A stretch of 64,000 nucleotides of DNA from Lacunisphaera limnophila (GTDB lineage Bacteria; Verrucomicrobiota; Verrucomicrobiia; Opitutales; Opitutaceae), in NCBI RefSeq assembly GCF_001746835.1, contig NZ_CP016094.1, positions 248,001 through 312,000 of the forward strand, read 5' to 3'. Positions 1-9,307 of the stretch are shown here, in pieces (the first letter of the stretch is position 1; each line of letters begins with the position of its first letter). The notes beneath the pieces are model-generated. The model made no database searches, had not been told where the DNA came from, and saw only the letters and a program-made list of their open reading frames with translations. A program made the position numbers and the translations under genes.

Positions 1-2976
1 CTCGAGGACGTCTATTCCGTCCTCGGCACCGACGTCGAAGTCGGCCTGACGCTCAAGTCCGACGTCATCCAGCTCGAGAAATTCACCGTCGGCGGCGCCC
101 GCACCGACCTCGACGGCTCGGCCACCGGTTCCGGCCTCACCATCTCCAGCGACCAGATCGGCGCCAAGCCGACTTCCGAGCGCTCCCTCGCCGACATGAT
201 CAGCGCCTCCCCGCTCGTCACCCTCCGCGACACCTTCGGCGACCGTGAAGAGTCCCAGATCACCGCCGTCGGCCAGAACAACCGTTACAACTCCATCCAG
301 ATCGACGGTTCCCGCATCAACGACACCTTCGGCCTCAACGCCACCGGTCTCGCCTCCTTCTTCAACCCGCTGTCCCTCGACACCATCGAGCAGCTAGCCG
401 TCGCCATCTCCCCCTACGACGTCCGCCAGGCGGGCTTCACCGGCGCCTCCATCAACGCCGTGACCAAGTCCGGCACGAACACCTTCAAGGGCTCCGTCTA
501 TTACTACTTCCGCGGCGATGATTTCGCCGGTCTCCAGCTGCAGGGCGACAACCCCCGCGACCTGGTTGAGCGCGGCGTGTCCGTCCTCCCGAAGCTCGAG
601 CGCCAGACCTATGGCGCCACCCTCGGCGGCCCCATCATCAAGAACAAGCTCTTCTTCTTCGTGAACTACGAGAAGTTCGAGAGCGTCAGCGCCGGCCGCG
701 ACGCCATCTTCGAAAACCCCGCCAATGAGGCCCAGATCCTCGCCAAGCTCGACGAGTTCTCCACCGCCGCCGGCAAGGACATCGACTGGGGCTCCACCGT
801 CACCGAGCAGACTTCCAACGTCGCCGAGGACGAGAAGATCTCCGCCAAGCTCGACTGGCAGATCAACCAGGACCACCGCGCCACCCTCCGCTACACCACC
901 ACCGAGGGCGAGATCCCGCAGTTCGGCGTCTACGCCAGCGGCACGATCAACCTCAACGGCGCGGGCTCCAGCCCCACCGGCGGCCTGATCAACACCCCGG
1001 ACGGCCACTTCTACTCGCAGACCCGCAAGGAGAAGACCATCGCCGGCCAGGTGAACAGCCAGTGGACCCCGAGCTTCAAGACCGAGATCCGCTATTCCAC
1101 CACCACCCAGGACCAGCTCACGCCCGTTAACACCGTCGGCCCGGCCATCCAGATCAACGGCGTCCCCGGCGTCCTCACCAACGGCACCCCCACCACCGGC
1201 ACCTATGTGGTCGGCACCGAGCAGTTCCGCCAGGGCAACGTGATCGGCGTCGAGAGCGAGCAGATGGCCGCCATCGGCGACTACTTCTGGAAGGACGTCG
1301 TCTTCACCGGCGGCATCGAGCGCGAACAGACCGACTTCTACAATCTGTTCCGCCAGGGCTCCTACGGCATGGTCCACTTCTCCTCCCTGGCCAACTTCCT
1401 GGCCGGCACCCCGGCCCGCATCACGCGCAACGTCTATGACCCGAACGTCCGCAACGTGGCCGATGTCTCCGACCTCGCCACCACCGGCATCTTCGGCCAG
1501 GCCCGCTGGGACGTGAACTCCCGCCTGACCGTCACCGGCGGCCTGCGCTACGAGTTCGTCGAGAGCTCCACCCCGGAGCTGAACCCGGCCTTCCAGTCCG
1601 CCACCGGCTTCCGCAACGACGGCACGCCCGACGGCACCTCCAGCATCTCGCCCCGCCTCGGCTTCAACCTGGCGCTGGATGACGATCGCACCACCCAGAT
1701 CCGCGGCGGCATCGGCCACTTCTTCGGCCGCGCCCCGTGGGTGATCTTCTCGAACTCCTACGGCCAGACCGGCGTCGGCAGCGGCTCCCTCGACTCCGCT
1801 CAGGGCCAGCTCCCGACCTCCCTCACCGCCTACCTCGCCCAGTTCGATCCGGCCAACCCGATCGGCACCTACGTCGACAACCCGGCGATCCGCCGCGAGG
1901 TCAACTGGGTCGATGACGAGGTCGAGCTGCCCCAGTCCTGGCGCGCCAACCTCGCCTTCGAGCGCAAGATCTCGTTCCTCGACACCGTCTTCACCGCCGA
2001 GATCGTCCACAGCATCGTCGACCAGGCCATCTTCGTCACCAACGAGAACCTCAAGGCGCACCCCTCCATCACGGGCGCCGACGGCCGCCAGCGCTTCTCC
2101 GGCAACCCCGGCACCGCCGCCAACGCCAAGTTCTCCGGCTACACCGCCCTCATCCGCGTGAGCAACACCGACGTCGGCGAGTCCACCTACGCCACCGTCA
2201 TGTGGAGCCGTCCCCTGAAAAACAAGTGGGGCTTCGACATCTCCTACACCCGCGGCCGCTCCACCGAGGCCCAGTCCGTCGGTCAGACGACCGCCGGCGG
2301 CCAGTGGTTCCGCAACGCCGTGTTCAACCAGAACACGGTCGAGGAAGGCACCTCGGACTTCGAGATCCGCGATCGCGTCCAGCTCAACCTGATCCGTCAG
2401 TTTGAGTTCGTGAAGAGCTACAAGACCACCGCCTCCCTCGCCTACGAGGGCCGCTCCGGCAACCCGGTCAGCTGGGTCTTCGGCGGCGACCTCAACGGTG
2501 ACGGCGTGAGCTTCAACGACCGCGTGGCCGTCCCCACCGACGCCAGCGACGGCCGCTTCGACTTCTCCGGCATGACCACCGCCCAGCGCGATGCGTTCTT
2601 CGCCTTCCTCGACACCTCCGGCCTCAGCAAGTACGCCGGTGGCATCGCCCCGAAGAACTCGCACCGCGAGCCCTGGGTCAACCGCCTCGATCTGAAGTTC
2701 ATCCAGGACATTCCGATCCGCGGTTCCTTCAAGGCCCAGCTGTTCTTCGACTTCATCAACTTCGGTGCCTTCATCGACAAGAGCACCTTCGGCTACTACG
2801 AGCTGGCGCCCAACCTGTCTAACGGCGTGTTCCGCACGCTGACCCTGACGAACGCCACCAGCTACAACGCCGCCGGCCAGATCCGCCCGACGTTCACCAG
2901 CACGCCGGCGACCTACCGCGTCGACAACGGCATGTCCCGTTGGCGCATCCAGCTCGGCGCCAAGCTGCTGTTCTAA
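1..2976 (+). CDS. TonB-dependent receptor, Oar-like, 5' end missing
   Basis: The reading frame is open from the first base, so the gene begins outside the window and about 991 codons are visible. The start of the fragment (LEDVYSVLGTDVEV followed by LEKFTVGG) looks like the end of a carboxypeptidase-regulatory-like domain leading into the plug. The plug region has a D-G-S-R-I-N-D-TFGL stretch and NAVTKSGTN, typical of Oar-type outer-membrane receptors. The remainder is a long beta-barrel with many alternating aromatic strands, and it ends in KLLF with the terminal Phe expected for barrel insertion. Such receptors import oligosaccharides, siderophores or other large substrates using TonB energy; the substrate cannot be read from the sequence. 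A strong terminator follows 30 bases after the stop. Confidence 0.9.
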   Translation, partial: LEDVYSVLGTDVEVGLTLKSDVIQLEKFTVGGARTDLDGSATGSGLTISSDQIGAKPTSERSLADMISASPLVTLRDTFGDREESQITAVGQNNRYNSIQIDGSRINDTFGLNATGLASFFNPLSLDTIEQLAVAISPYDVRQAGFTGASINAVTKSGTNTFKGSVYYYFRGDDFAGLQLQGDNPRDLVERGVSVLPKLERQTYGATLGGPIIKNKLFFFVNYEKFESVSAGRDAIFENPANEAQILAKLDEFSTAAGKDIDWGSTVTEQTSNVAEDEKISAKLDWQINQDHRATLRYTTTEGEIPQFGVYASGTINLNGAGSSPTGGLINTPDGHFYSQTRKEKTIAGQVNSQWTPSFKTEIRYSTTTQDQLTPVNTVGPAIQINGVPGVLTNGTPTTGTYVVGTEQFRQGNVIGVESEQMAAIGDYFWKDVVFTGGIEREQTDFYNLFRQGSYGMVHFSSLANFLAGTPARITRNVYDPNVRNVADVSDLATTGIFGQARWDVNSRLTVTGGLRYEFVESSTPELNPAFQSATGFRNDGTPDGTSSISPRLGFNLALDDDRTTQIRGGIGHFFGRAPWVIFSNSYGQTGVGSGSLDSAQGQLPTSLTAYLAQFDPANPIGTYVDNPAIRREVNWVDDEVELPQSWRANLAFERKISFLDTVFTAEIVHSIVDQAIFVTNENLKAHPSITGADGRQRFSGNPGTAANAKFSGYTALIRVSNTDVGESTYATVMWSRPLKNKWGFDISYTRGRSTEAQSVGQTTAGGQWFRNAVFNQNTVEEGTSDFEIRDRVQLNLIRQFEFVKSYKTTASLAYEGRSGNPVSWVFGGDLNGDGVSFNDRVAVPTDASDGRFDFSGMTTAQRDAFFAFLDTSGLSKYAGGIAPKNSHREPWVNRLDLKFIQDIPIRGSFKAQLFFDFINFGAFIDKSTFGYYELAPNLSNGVFRTLTLTNATSYNAAGQIRPTFTSTPATYRVDNGMSRWRIQLGAKLLF

Positions 2977-3006
2977 GCGATCCGCTTAAACCCGCGTCCC
3001 CTTCAA

Positions 3007-3040
3007 GGCGCCCCGTGCAAACGGGGCGCCTTTTTCTTTT
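3007..3040 (+). terminator. Rho-independent terminator of the TonB receptor gene
   Basis: A perfect 10-bp stem (3007-3016 with 3021-3030) closes a GCAA tetraloop and is followed by a T-rich run (TTTTTCTTTT). It lies 30 bases after the receptor stop codon. Confidence 0.9.
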
Positions 3041-3060
3041 TGCCCAACCTGGGCAAAAAG
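3036..3060. repeat. Perfect 11-bp inverted repeat
   Basis: CTTTTTGCCCA (3036-3046) and its exact complement (3050-3060) are separated by ACC. It overlaps the T tract of the terminator and ends in A5G, so it could also terminate transcription arriving on the minus strand. Confidence 0.7.
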
Positions 3061-3930
3061 AATCGCGCCATAGCTCGCAGAGCGAAGGCGGATAGAGAAT
3101 CGCGCCGACCTGTCAGCCGTAGGCCCGGCGAAGGCTGAAGCCCACCGGGCGAAGGCGGATAAAGACTCCCGCCAACCTGTCAGCCCGCCCCCCCCGGCGA
3201 AGGCCGAAGCTCAGTCATGTGGGCAGCCCGCTCGCGGGCGCTTCCGTCCCGCTCGAATGCGGGAGGGGTTTAACGCCCCGACTCCCCGAGCCCCCCCATG
3301 TGGGAGGGACCTTGGTCCCGACTGCCCGTCCCCCTGTGGGCAGCCCGCTCGCGGGCGCTCGGCCTCTTTTTCCGAGTTCGGGAGGGGGCCTTCCCGCCCA
3401 GACCACCCCCGTAGCGGAAAACGTCAGTTTTTCCCCCCAAGCCCCCCAACAACCAACAACCAACAACAAACAACCAACAACACCCCCGCCATCCGCCCTC
3501 TGATTTGCCCAGCAAATCACCCTGAGCCCCGTCGAAGGGCGCCCCCTGATTTGCCCAGCAAATCACCCTGAGCGAAGCCGAAGGGCGCCCCAGCCCCCTT
3601 GCCCCCTCTGCGCGAGACCAGCCTTACCCCGATCCCCCAATCATCCCCCACCCGCCCCTTTTCCCGAGCGTGGAAGGGGCCTACCCGCCCCGATTCCCCC
3701 GGAGCGAAAAACGTAAGTTTTCGCCCCACGCCCCCAACAACCGACAACAAACAACCAACAACCCCATCCTCTGCTTTGCCCCGCAAATCACCCTGAGCCC
3801 AGTCGAAGGGCCCGCCTGCAGTCGCCCCCTAGCGCCCGCGAGCGCTCCCCCCAACAACCAACAACAAACAACCCCGCCCCTGATTTGCCCCCGGCAAATC
3901 ACCCTGAGCAAAGTCGAAGGGCTTTTTCCC
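3061..3930. repeat. Mosaic of interspersed palindromic repeats, no gene
   Basis: This stretch holds no credible gene. From left to right it contains: copies of a CGCCATAGCT..GCGAAGGCGGA element and a related GGCGAAGGCTGAAGCC element (about 3063-3215); two copies of GGGCAGCCCGCTCGCGGGCGC, a 6-bp hairpin (3221-3241 and 3338-3359); and a hairpin GGGACCTTGGTCCC (3306-3319). Then comes a composite unit repeated three times: a AACGTNAGTTTT-like segment (first two copies), a CAACAAC-type heptamer tract (about 3448-3482, 3730-3764, 3851-3875), and TGATTTGCCCAGCAAATC followed by ACCCTGAGC..GTCGAAGGGC (3501-3540, an extra copy 3547-3586, 3772-3811, 3881-3922). The last element has a GATTTGC/GCAAATC stem. 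Confidence 0.75.
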
Positions 3931-4326
3931 TCTCATTCCGGCGCTTATTCGAAAATATTTCCCGTCAAGAAAATATTTTCCCATCACCACGCCCGCCCGC
4001 CCGAACCCGTTTTCCGAGGGAAAACCTGACGACGCGCGAATTTTTTTTCGTGATTTCGCAAACACGCGCCCATCCGTTTGTTGTCCATCAAAAAAGTGAC
4101 AGGAAATTTGCAAAGTTGACCGGATTTCTATTTGACGGTGCCGGAGGCGATTCCCATTAGTTGTGGTCAAGGTTCCGGGCATCCACATCCTGTGGTGGTC
4201 GACAACGTGTTAGGAAGTTTTGGCAAGTTCATCTCGCCAGCCCTTTTTAGCCGTCGCTAGACCACGGGACACACACTGCTTTTCCCAAAATCGTTCCGTC
4301 TTTCCGCTCTCGCTCAGGCTACTGCC
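3931..4326. other. Upstream region of nrdB
   Basis: There is no open gene here. The DNA becomes more A/T-rich than the coding sequence around it and is the only place for the nrdB promoter. It contains a CCACA-TCC-TGTGG inverted repeat (4183-4195). No clear NrdR box pair was recognised. Confidence 0.5.
4132..4160 (+). promoter_or_regulatory. Possible sigma70-type promoter for nrdB
   Basis: TTGACG (4132-4137) matches five of six positions of a -35 element. CATTAG (4155-4160) stands 17 bases downstream but is a poor -10 box. The position, about 165 bases before the nrdB start, is plausible. This is weak evidence from pattern only. Confidence 0.25.
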
Positions 4327-5412
<1,086 letters not shown>

Positions 5413-5419
5413 TCCCGTT

Positions 5420-5446
5420 GTAGGGCGGGGTCGCCGAACCCCGCCT
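5420..5446. repeat. Palindromic repeat TGTAGGGCGGGGTCGCCGAA.. (family B)
   Basis: A hairpin with a GGCGGGGT/ACCCCGCC stem and CGCCGA loop begins 7 bases after the nrdB stop. The same element recurs near 39.8, 41.6 and 62.15 kb. Here it could also shape the nrdB mRNA 3' end or the nrdB/nrdA ratio. Confidence 0.7.
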
Positions 5447-5482
5447 TCCTCCCCCGTCCGCCCCCTTTCTTCCACCCCGCCC

Positions 5483-5590
5483 TCAACCGTCCGCCGTCCG
5501 CCGTCCGCAGTCCGCCCTCCGTAATCCGCCGTCTGCCGTCCGTCCTCCGTAATCCGCCGTCTGCCGTCCGCCCTCCGTCCTCCCCCTTTC
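5483..5590. repeat. Degenerate heptamer tandem repeats (CCGTCNG type)
   Basis: Within the nrdB-nrdA gap, 7-base units such as CCGTCCG, CCGTCTG and CCTCCGT are strung together. A block reading CCTCCGTAATCCGCCGTCTG is present twice about 30 bases apart. It resembles short tandemly repeated sequences of other GC-rich bacteria. There are no coding features. Confidence 0.6.
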
Positions 5591-5632
5591 CGCCTTCCTT
5601 CCACGCCCCCCGTTCCCGACCCGCCTCCTGCC

Positions 5633-8600
5633 ATGAGCAATCACGTCGCCCAAGATCTCGCCCTTAAGAAACTCACCGTCGCCCCCCAGGACCAGAAGCC
5701 CAACTACAACTGGCGCGACATCCTCCGCGACGAGGAAGTCGCCGTCCCCGAGGTCCAGGTCCTCTGCCCCCACGGCGAGGAACGCTTCGACATCTCCGAG
5801 GTCGCCGACACCGTCGGCCGCTCCCTCTCCAACCTCCTCCTCTCCAAGGGCGAGAAGGACATCTTCACCGAAAAGAACCAGCGCTTCGTCGCCGACGTCA
5901 CGCGCGAAGTCGCCTCCAACCTCACCAAGCGAGCCCTCGAGCGCGGCCCCCTCCGCGTCTCCCTCCACGATCTCTACGTGCTCATCGAAAAAACCCTCGT
6001 CGACAACAACGCCCACGACGTCGCCAAGAGCCTCCTGCTCAAGCGCGCCTCCAAGCTCAACGCCTCCCGCGATACCCACGGCGTCACCGTCCGCCTCATC
6101 CGCCGCAACAACCAGGTCGTCCCCTGGAACGAGGCCAAGATCGAGATCGCCATCCGCAAGGCCTTCCTCTCCCTCCAGAAGGACCCCGCCCCCGCCACCG
6201 CCATCGCCCGCGCCATCAGCGAGCGCGCCCGCCAGGTGAAGCAGGCCTTCCTCCACATCGAGGAGGTCCAGGACATGGTCCAGGAGGAACTCATGAAGTC
6301 CGGCCACTACAAGGTCGCCGAGGACTACATCCTCTACCGCGCCCACCGCGCCGCCGCCCGCATCGCCTCCGGCATCGCCGACGAGGCCGCCGCCGCCCCC
6401 GTCGCCCCGATCGCCCAGCCCACCATGATCGTCGTCCAGCGCCCCGATGGCGCCACCGACCTCTGGAACGGCGCCGACCTCAAGAAGCGCATCGAGTTCG
6501 CCTCCATCGGCCTCGACCTGTGCCTCTCCGCCGACGAGATCGAGGCCGAGCTCCGCCGCGCCCTCTTCGACAACATCGCCCTCGGCGACCTCAACAACAC
6601 GATCATCCTCAACGCCAAGACCCTGATCGAGAAGGACGCCGACTTCGCCAAGTTCGCCGGCCGCATCCAGCTCACCTACATCTACGAGGAGGTCCTCGGC
6701 TGGGACATCGTCAAGGACGGCATCGGCTCCCTCAAGCGCTTCCACCAGCAGGCCTTCGCCAAATACATCGACCGCGGCATCGAGATCAAGCGCCTCTCCT
6801 CCCGCCTCAAGGAATACGACCTCGCCAAGGTCGCCGCCGCCCTCGACCCCTCCGCCGACCTCGAGTTCGACTTCCTCGGCATCCAGACCCTCTACGACCG
6901 CTACCTCATCATCGACAAGACCGGCAAGCGCTCCCGCCGCCTCGAGACGCCCCAGTTCTTCTGGATGCGCGTCGCCATGGGCCTCTTCCTCGAGGAAAAG
7001 AAGAAGACCCGCGAGGACTGGGCCATCCGCCTCTACGACCTCTACAAGAGCCGCCGCTTCTGCAGCTCCACCCCGACCCTCTTCAACGCCGGCACCCTCC
7101 ACAGCCAGCTCTCGTCCTGCTACCTCTACTACGTCGACGACACCATCGAGGGCATCTTCCAGCGCGGCATCGCCGACAACGCCTACCTCTCCAAGTGGGC
7201 CGGCGGCCTCGGCGGCTCCTGGACCTCCGTCCGCGGCACCGGCGCGCACATCGCCGGCACCAACGGCGAGTCCCAGGGCGTCATCCCCTTCCTGAAGCTC
7301 CACAACGACCAGCTCGTCGCCGTCAACCAGGGCGGCAAGCGCAAGGGCTCCGGCTGCGCCTACCTCGAGACCTGGCACAACGACATCTTCGAGTTCCTCG
7401 AGCTCCGCCGCAACACGGGTGACGACCGCCGTCGCACCCACGACATGAACACGGCCAACTGGATCCCCGACCTCTTCATGAAGCGCATGGAGGCCCGCGG
7501 CACCTGGACCCTCTTCCGCGCCAACGAGACCCCCGACCTCCACCACCTCTACGGCAAGAAGTTCGAGGAAGCCTACCTCAAGTACGAGAAGATGGGCGAG
7601 GAAGGCAAAATCCAGGCCCACAAGATCGAGGCCCTCGAGCTCTGGAAAAAGATGCTCTCGATGCTCTTCGAGACCGGCCACCCCTGGATCACCTTCAAGG
7701 ATCCCTGTAACGTCCGCTCCCCGCAGGACCACGTCGGCGTCATCCACAGCTCCAATCTCTGCACCGAGATCACGCTGAACACCTCCAACGACGAGACCGC
7801 CGTCTGCAACCTCGGCTCCGTCATCCTGGACTCCCACCTCAAGCCCGACGGCCACCTCGACCTCGAGAAGCTCCGCGACACCATCCGCGTCGCCGTCCGC
7901 GCCCTCGACAACGTCATCGACATCAACTTCTACCCCACCGAGGCCGCCAAGCGCTCCAACCTGCGCCACCGCCCCATCGGCATGGGCATCATGGGCCTGG
8001 CCAACGCGCTCTACATGAAGGGCGTCGCCTTCGCCTCCCAGGAAGCCGTGGAGTTCAACGACGAGTTCATGGAGGCCATCGCCTTCTACGCCTACGAAGC
8101 CTCCTCCGACCTCGCCGCCGAGCGTGGCGCCTACTCGACCTACAAGGGCTCGAAGTGGGACCGCGGCCTCCTGCCTCCCGACACCGTCGACCTCCTCGAG
8201 CAGGAGCGCGGTCTCCCCATCCAGGTTCCCCGCGGCGGCCGCATGAACTGGGATCCCCTCCGCAAGAAGATCGCCAAACAGGGCATGCGCAACAGCAACG
8301 TCCTCGCCATCGCCCCCACGGCCACGATCTCCAACATCACCAACACCTCGCCCTGCATCGAGCCCACCTACAAGAACCTGTACGTGAAATCGAACCTCTC
8401 CGGCGAGTTCGTGGTCCTGAACCCCTTCCTCGTGAAGGACCTCAAGGCCCGCGGCCTGTGGAACCAGGAGATGATCGACCACCTGAAGTACTTCGACGGC
8501 GAGCTGAAGGACATCGAGACGATCCCCGCCGACCTCAAGGCCCGCTACCTCACGGCCTTCGACGTTGAGTTCAAGTGGGTCATCGACGCCGCCGCCCGCC

Positions 8601-9052
8601 GCCAGAAGTGGATCGACCAGGCCCAGTCCGTGAACCTCTGGCTCAAGACCCCGGACCTGAAGACCCTGTCCCACATGTACCGCTCCGCCTGGCACGGTGG
8701 CCTCAAGACGACCTACTACCTCCGCAGCCTGGGCGCCTCGACCATCGAGAAAGCCACGGTGAACGTGAAGAAGGAAGTCCGCGGCGCCGCCGGCGAAACC
8801 AAAGCCGAAACCGCCACCCGCGACGCCAAAGACGTCGCGACCGCGGCCGCGGCCACTATGGCAGCCAACGCCCCCCTGACGACCTCCCCCTTCACTGCTT
8901 CCGCCACTGCGCCTACGTTAGTGGACGCACCGCGCCATAGCCCAACGGGCGAAGGCGGGCCCGCTCCGAAGAAGGTCTATTCCGCCGAGGAAAAGCGTGT
9001 CTGCTCGATCGAAGCCATGAAGAACGGAGAGGAATGTGAAGCCTGCCAGTAA
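5633..9052 (+). CDS. nrdA: Ribonucleoside-diphosphate reductase alpha subunit
   Basis: 1139 aa, catalytic subunit of class I ribonucleotide reductase. Residues about 40-140 and 150-245 look like two ATP-cone modules, followed by the large-subunit N domain (about 276-355) and the ten-stranded barrel. Active-site features visible are SSCYLYY (redox Cys), NLCTEI with the radical Cys at 710, TAVCNLGS (partner Cys), and a C-terminal CEAC pair (C1135, C1138) that would receive electrons from thioredoxin or glutaredoxin. The extended ATP-cone region gives overall dATP/ATP regulation and resembles the long chlamydial NrdA. The flexible tail before the CEAC pair holds an unusual Ala/Pro/Thr segment, part of which is encoded by an intergenic-type repeat. 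A terminator follows 27 bases after the stop. Confidence 0.95.
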   Translation: MSNHVAQDLALKKLTVAPQDQKPNYNWRDILRDEEVAVPEVQVLCPHGEERFDISEVADTVGRSLSNLLLSKGEKDIFTEKNQRFVADVTREVASNLTKRALERGPLRVSLHDLYVLIEKTLVDNNAHDVAKSLLLKRASKLNASRDTHGVTVRLIRRNNQVVPWNEAKIEIAIRKAFLSLQKDPAPATAIARAISERARQVKQAFLHIEEVQDMVQEELMKSGHYKVAEDYILYRAHRAAARIASGIADEAAAAPVAPIAQPTMIVVQRPDGATDLWNGADLKKRIEFASIGLDLCLSADEIEAELRRALFDNIALGDLNNTIILNAKTLIEKDADFAKFAGRIQLTYIYEEVLGWDIVKDGIGSLKRFHQQAFAKYIDRGIEIKRLSSRLKEYDLAKVAAALDPSADLEFDFLGIQTLYDRYLIIDKTGKRSRRLETPQFFWMRVAMGLFLEEKKKTREDWAIRLYDLYKSRRFCSSTPTLFNAGTLHSQLSSCYLYYVDDTIEGIFQRGIADNAYLSKWAGGLGGSWTSVRGTGAHIAGTNGESQGVIPFLKLHNDQLVAVNQGGKRKGSGCAYLETWHNDIFEFLELRRNTGDDRRRTHDMNTANWIPDLFMKRMEARGTWTLFRANETPDLHHLYGKKFEEAYLKYEKMGEEGKIQAHKIEALELWKKMLSMLFETGHPWITFKDPCNVRSPQDHVGVIHSSNLCTEITLNTSNDETAVCNLGSVILDSHLKPDGHLDLEKLRDTIRVAVRALDNVIDINFYPTEAAKRSNLRHRPIGMGIMGLANALYMKGVAFASQEAVEFNDEFMEAIAFYAYEASSDLAAERGAYSTYKGSKWDRGLLPPDTVDLLEQERGLPIQVPRGGRMNWDPLRKKIAKQGMRNSNVLAIAPTATISNITNTSPCIEPTYKNLYVKSNLSGEFVVLNPFLVKDLKARGLWNQEMIDHLKYFDGELKDIETIPADLKARYLTAFDVEFKWVIDAAARRQKWIDQAQSVNLWLKTPDLKTLSHMYRSAWHGGLKTTYYLRSLGASTIEKATVNVKKEVRGAAGETKAETATRDAKDVATAAAATMAANAPLTTSPFTASATAPTLVDAPRHSPTGEGGPAPKKVYSAEEKRVCSIEAMKNGEECEACQ
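8928..8960. repeat. Intergenic-type repeat (family D) inside the nrdA tail
   Basis: CGCGCCATAGC and GCGAAGGCGG, separated by a short variable piece, match the element at 3063-3091 outside the coding region. Here it is read in frame and encodes the part of the C-terminal linker around DAPRHSPTGEGGP, upstream of the CEAC redox pair. Confidence 0.6.
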
Positions 9053-9079
9053 ACCAACCTTCATCCTCTAAAACTTACG

Positions 9080-9115
9080 GGCCGTTGGTGACGCAAGTCA
9101 CCGCGGCCTTTTTCT
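9080..9115 (+). terminator. Rho-independent terminator of nrdA
   Basis: A long stem pairs GGCCG..GGTGAC (9080-9092) with GTCACC..CGGCC (9097-9108) around a GCAA loop and is followed by TTTTTCTT. Confidence 0.9.
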
Positions 9116-9126
9116 TGGCTCAACTA

Positions 9127-9234
9127 ATGAACCGAAAACCCAAGCACGTTATCTTTTTGGGCGCAGGCGCTTCAGCATCTTCGAGATATCCGGTCGCAGA
9201 TCAGCTCCGCAAAGACTGGCTTACAGCCCGCTGA
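9127..9234 (+). pseudogene. Truncated SIR2-like protein, N-terminal remnant
   Basis: An ATG opens a 35-codon frame ending in TGA. The peptide contains HVIFLGAGAS followed by YPVADQLR. This is the characteristic nucleotide-binding start of SIR2-like defence proteins (beta strand, GAGAS loop, then a YP..(N/D)xLR helix), which are normally several hundred residues long. Nothing in any frame after 9234 continues the domain, so only the first strand-loop-helix remains. It lies directly after the nrdA terminator and at the left edge of the A/T-richer island carrying the NACHT gene. I infer that a defence gene once stood here and was mostly deleted. It might also be a real short peptide, but no fold could be completed by 35 residues. 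Confidence 0.55.
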
Positions 9235-9307
9235 CTGAGAAGGCTGACAACCGTGCTCACGAGGTAATAACTAGCGCATCCTGCTTGTTTCACTTCCAAG
9301 CATGTTC

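Noticed and set aside
3400-3930. Possible CRISPR array
   Set aside because: The repeats are palindromic elements and heptamers with irregular spacing, no constant spacer length, and no cas genes in the window.
4160-4210. NrdR-box pair upstream of nrdB
   Set aside because: Only a short CCACA/TGTGG inverted repeat and two TGTGGT words were found; they do not match the NrdR consensus or its two-box spacing.
5483-8695. Very long minus-strand open frame opposite nrdA, and similar ones opposite the TonB receptor, nrdB, M28 and GH97 genes
   Set aside because: They are mirror frames caused by high GC at third codon positions. The translations are Val/Gly/Ala/Asp/Glu-rich without any motif, while the plus strand encodes recognised proteins.
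9080-9300. tRNA or attachment site at the island edge
   Set aside because: No cloverleaf or T-loop sequence is visible, and no direct repeat of the nrdA 3' end was found at the other side of the island.
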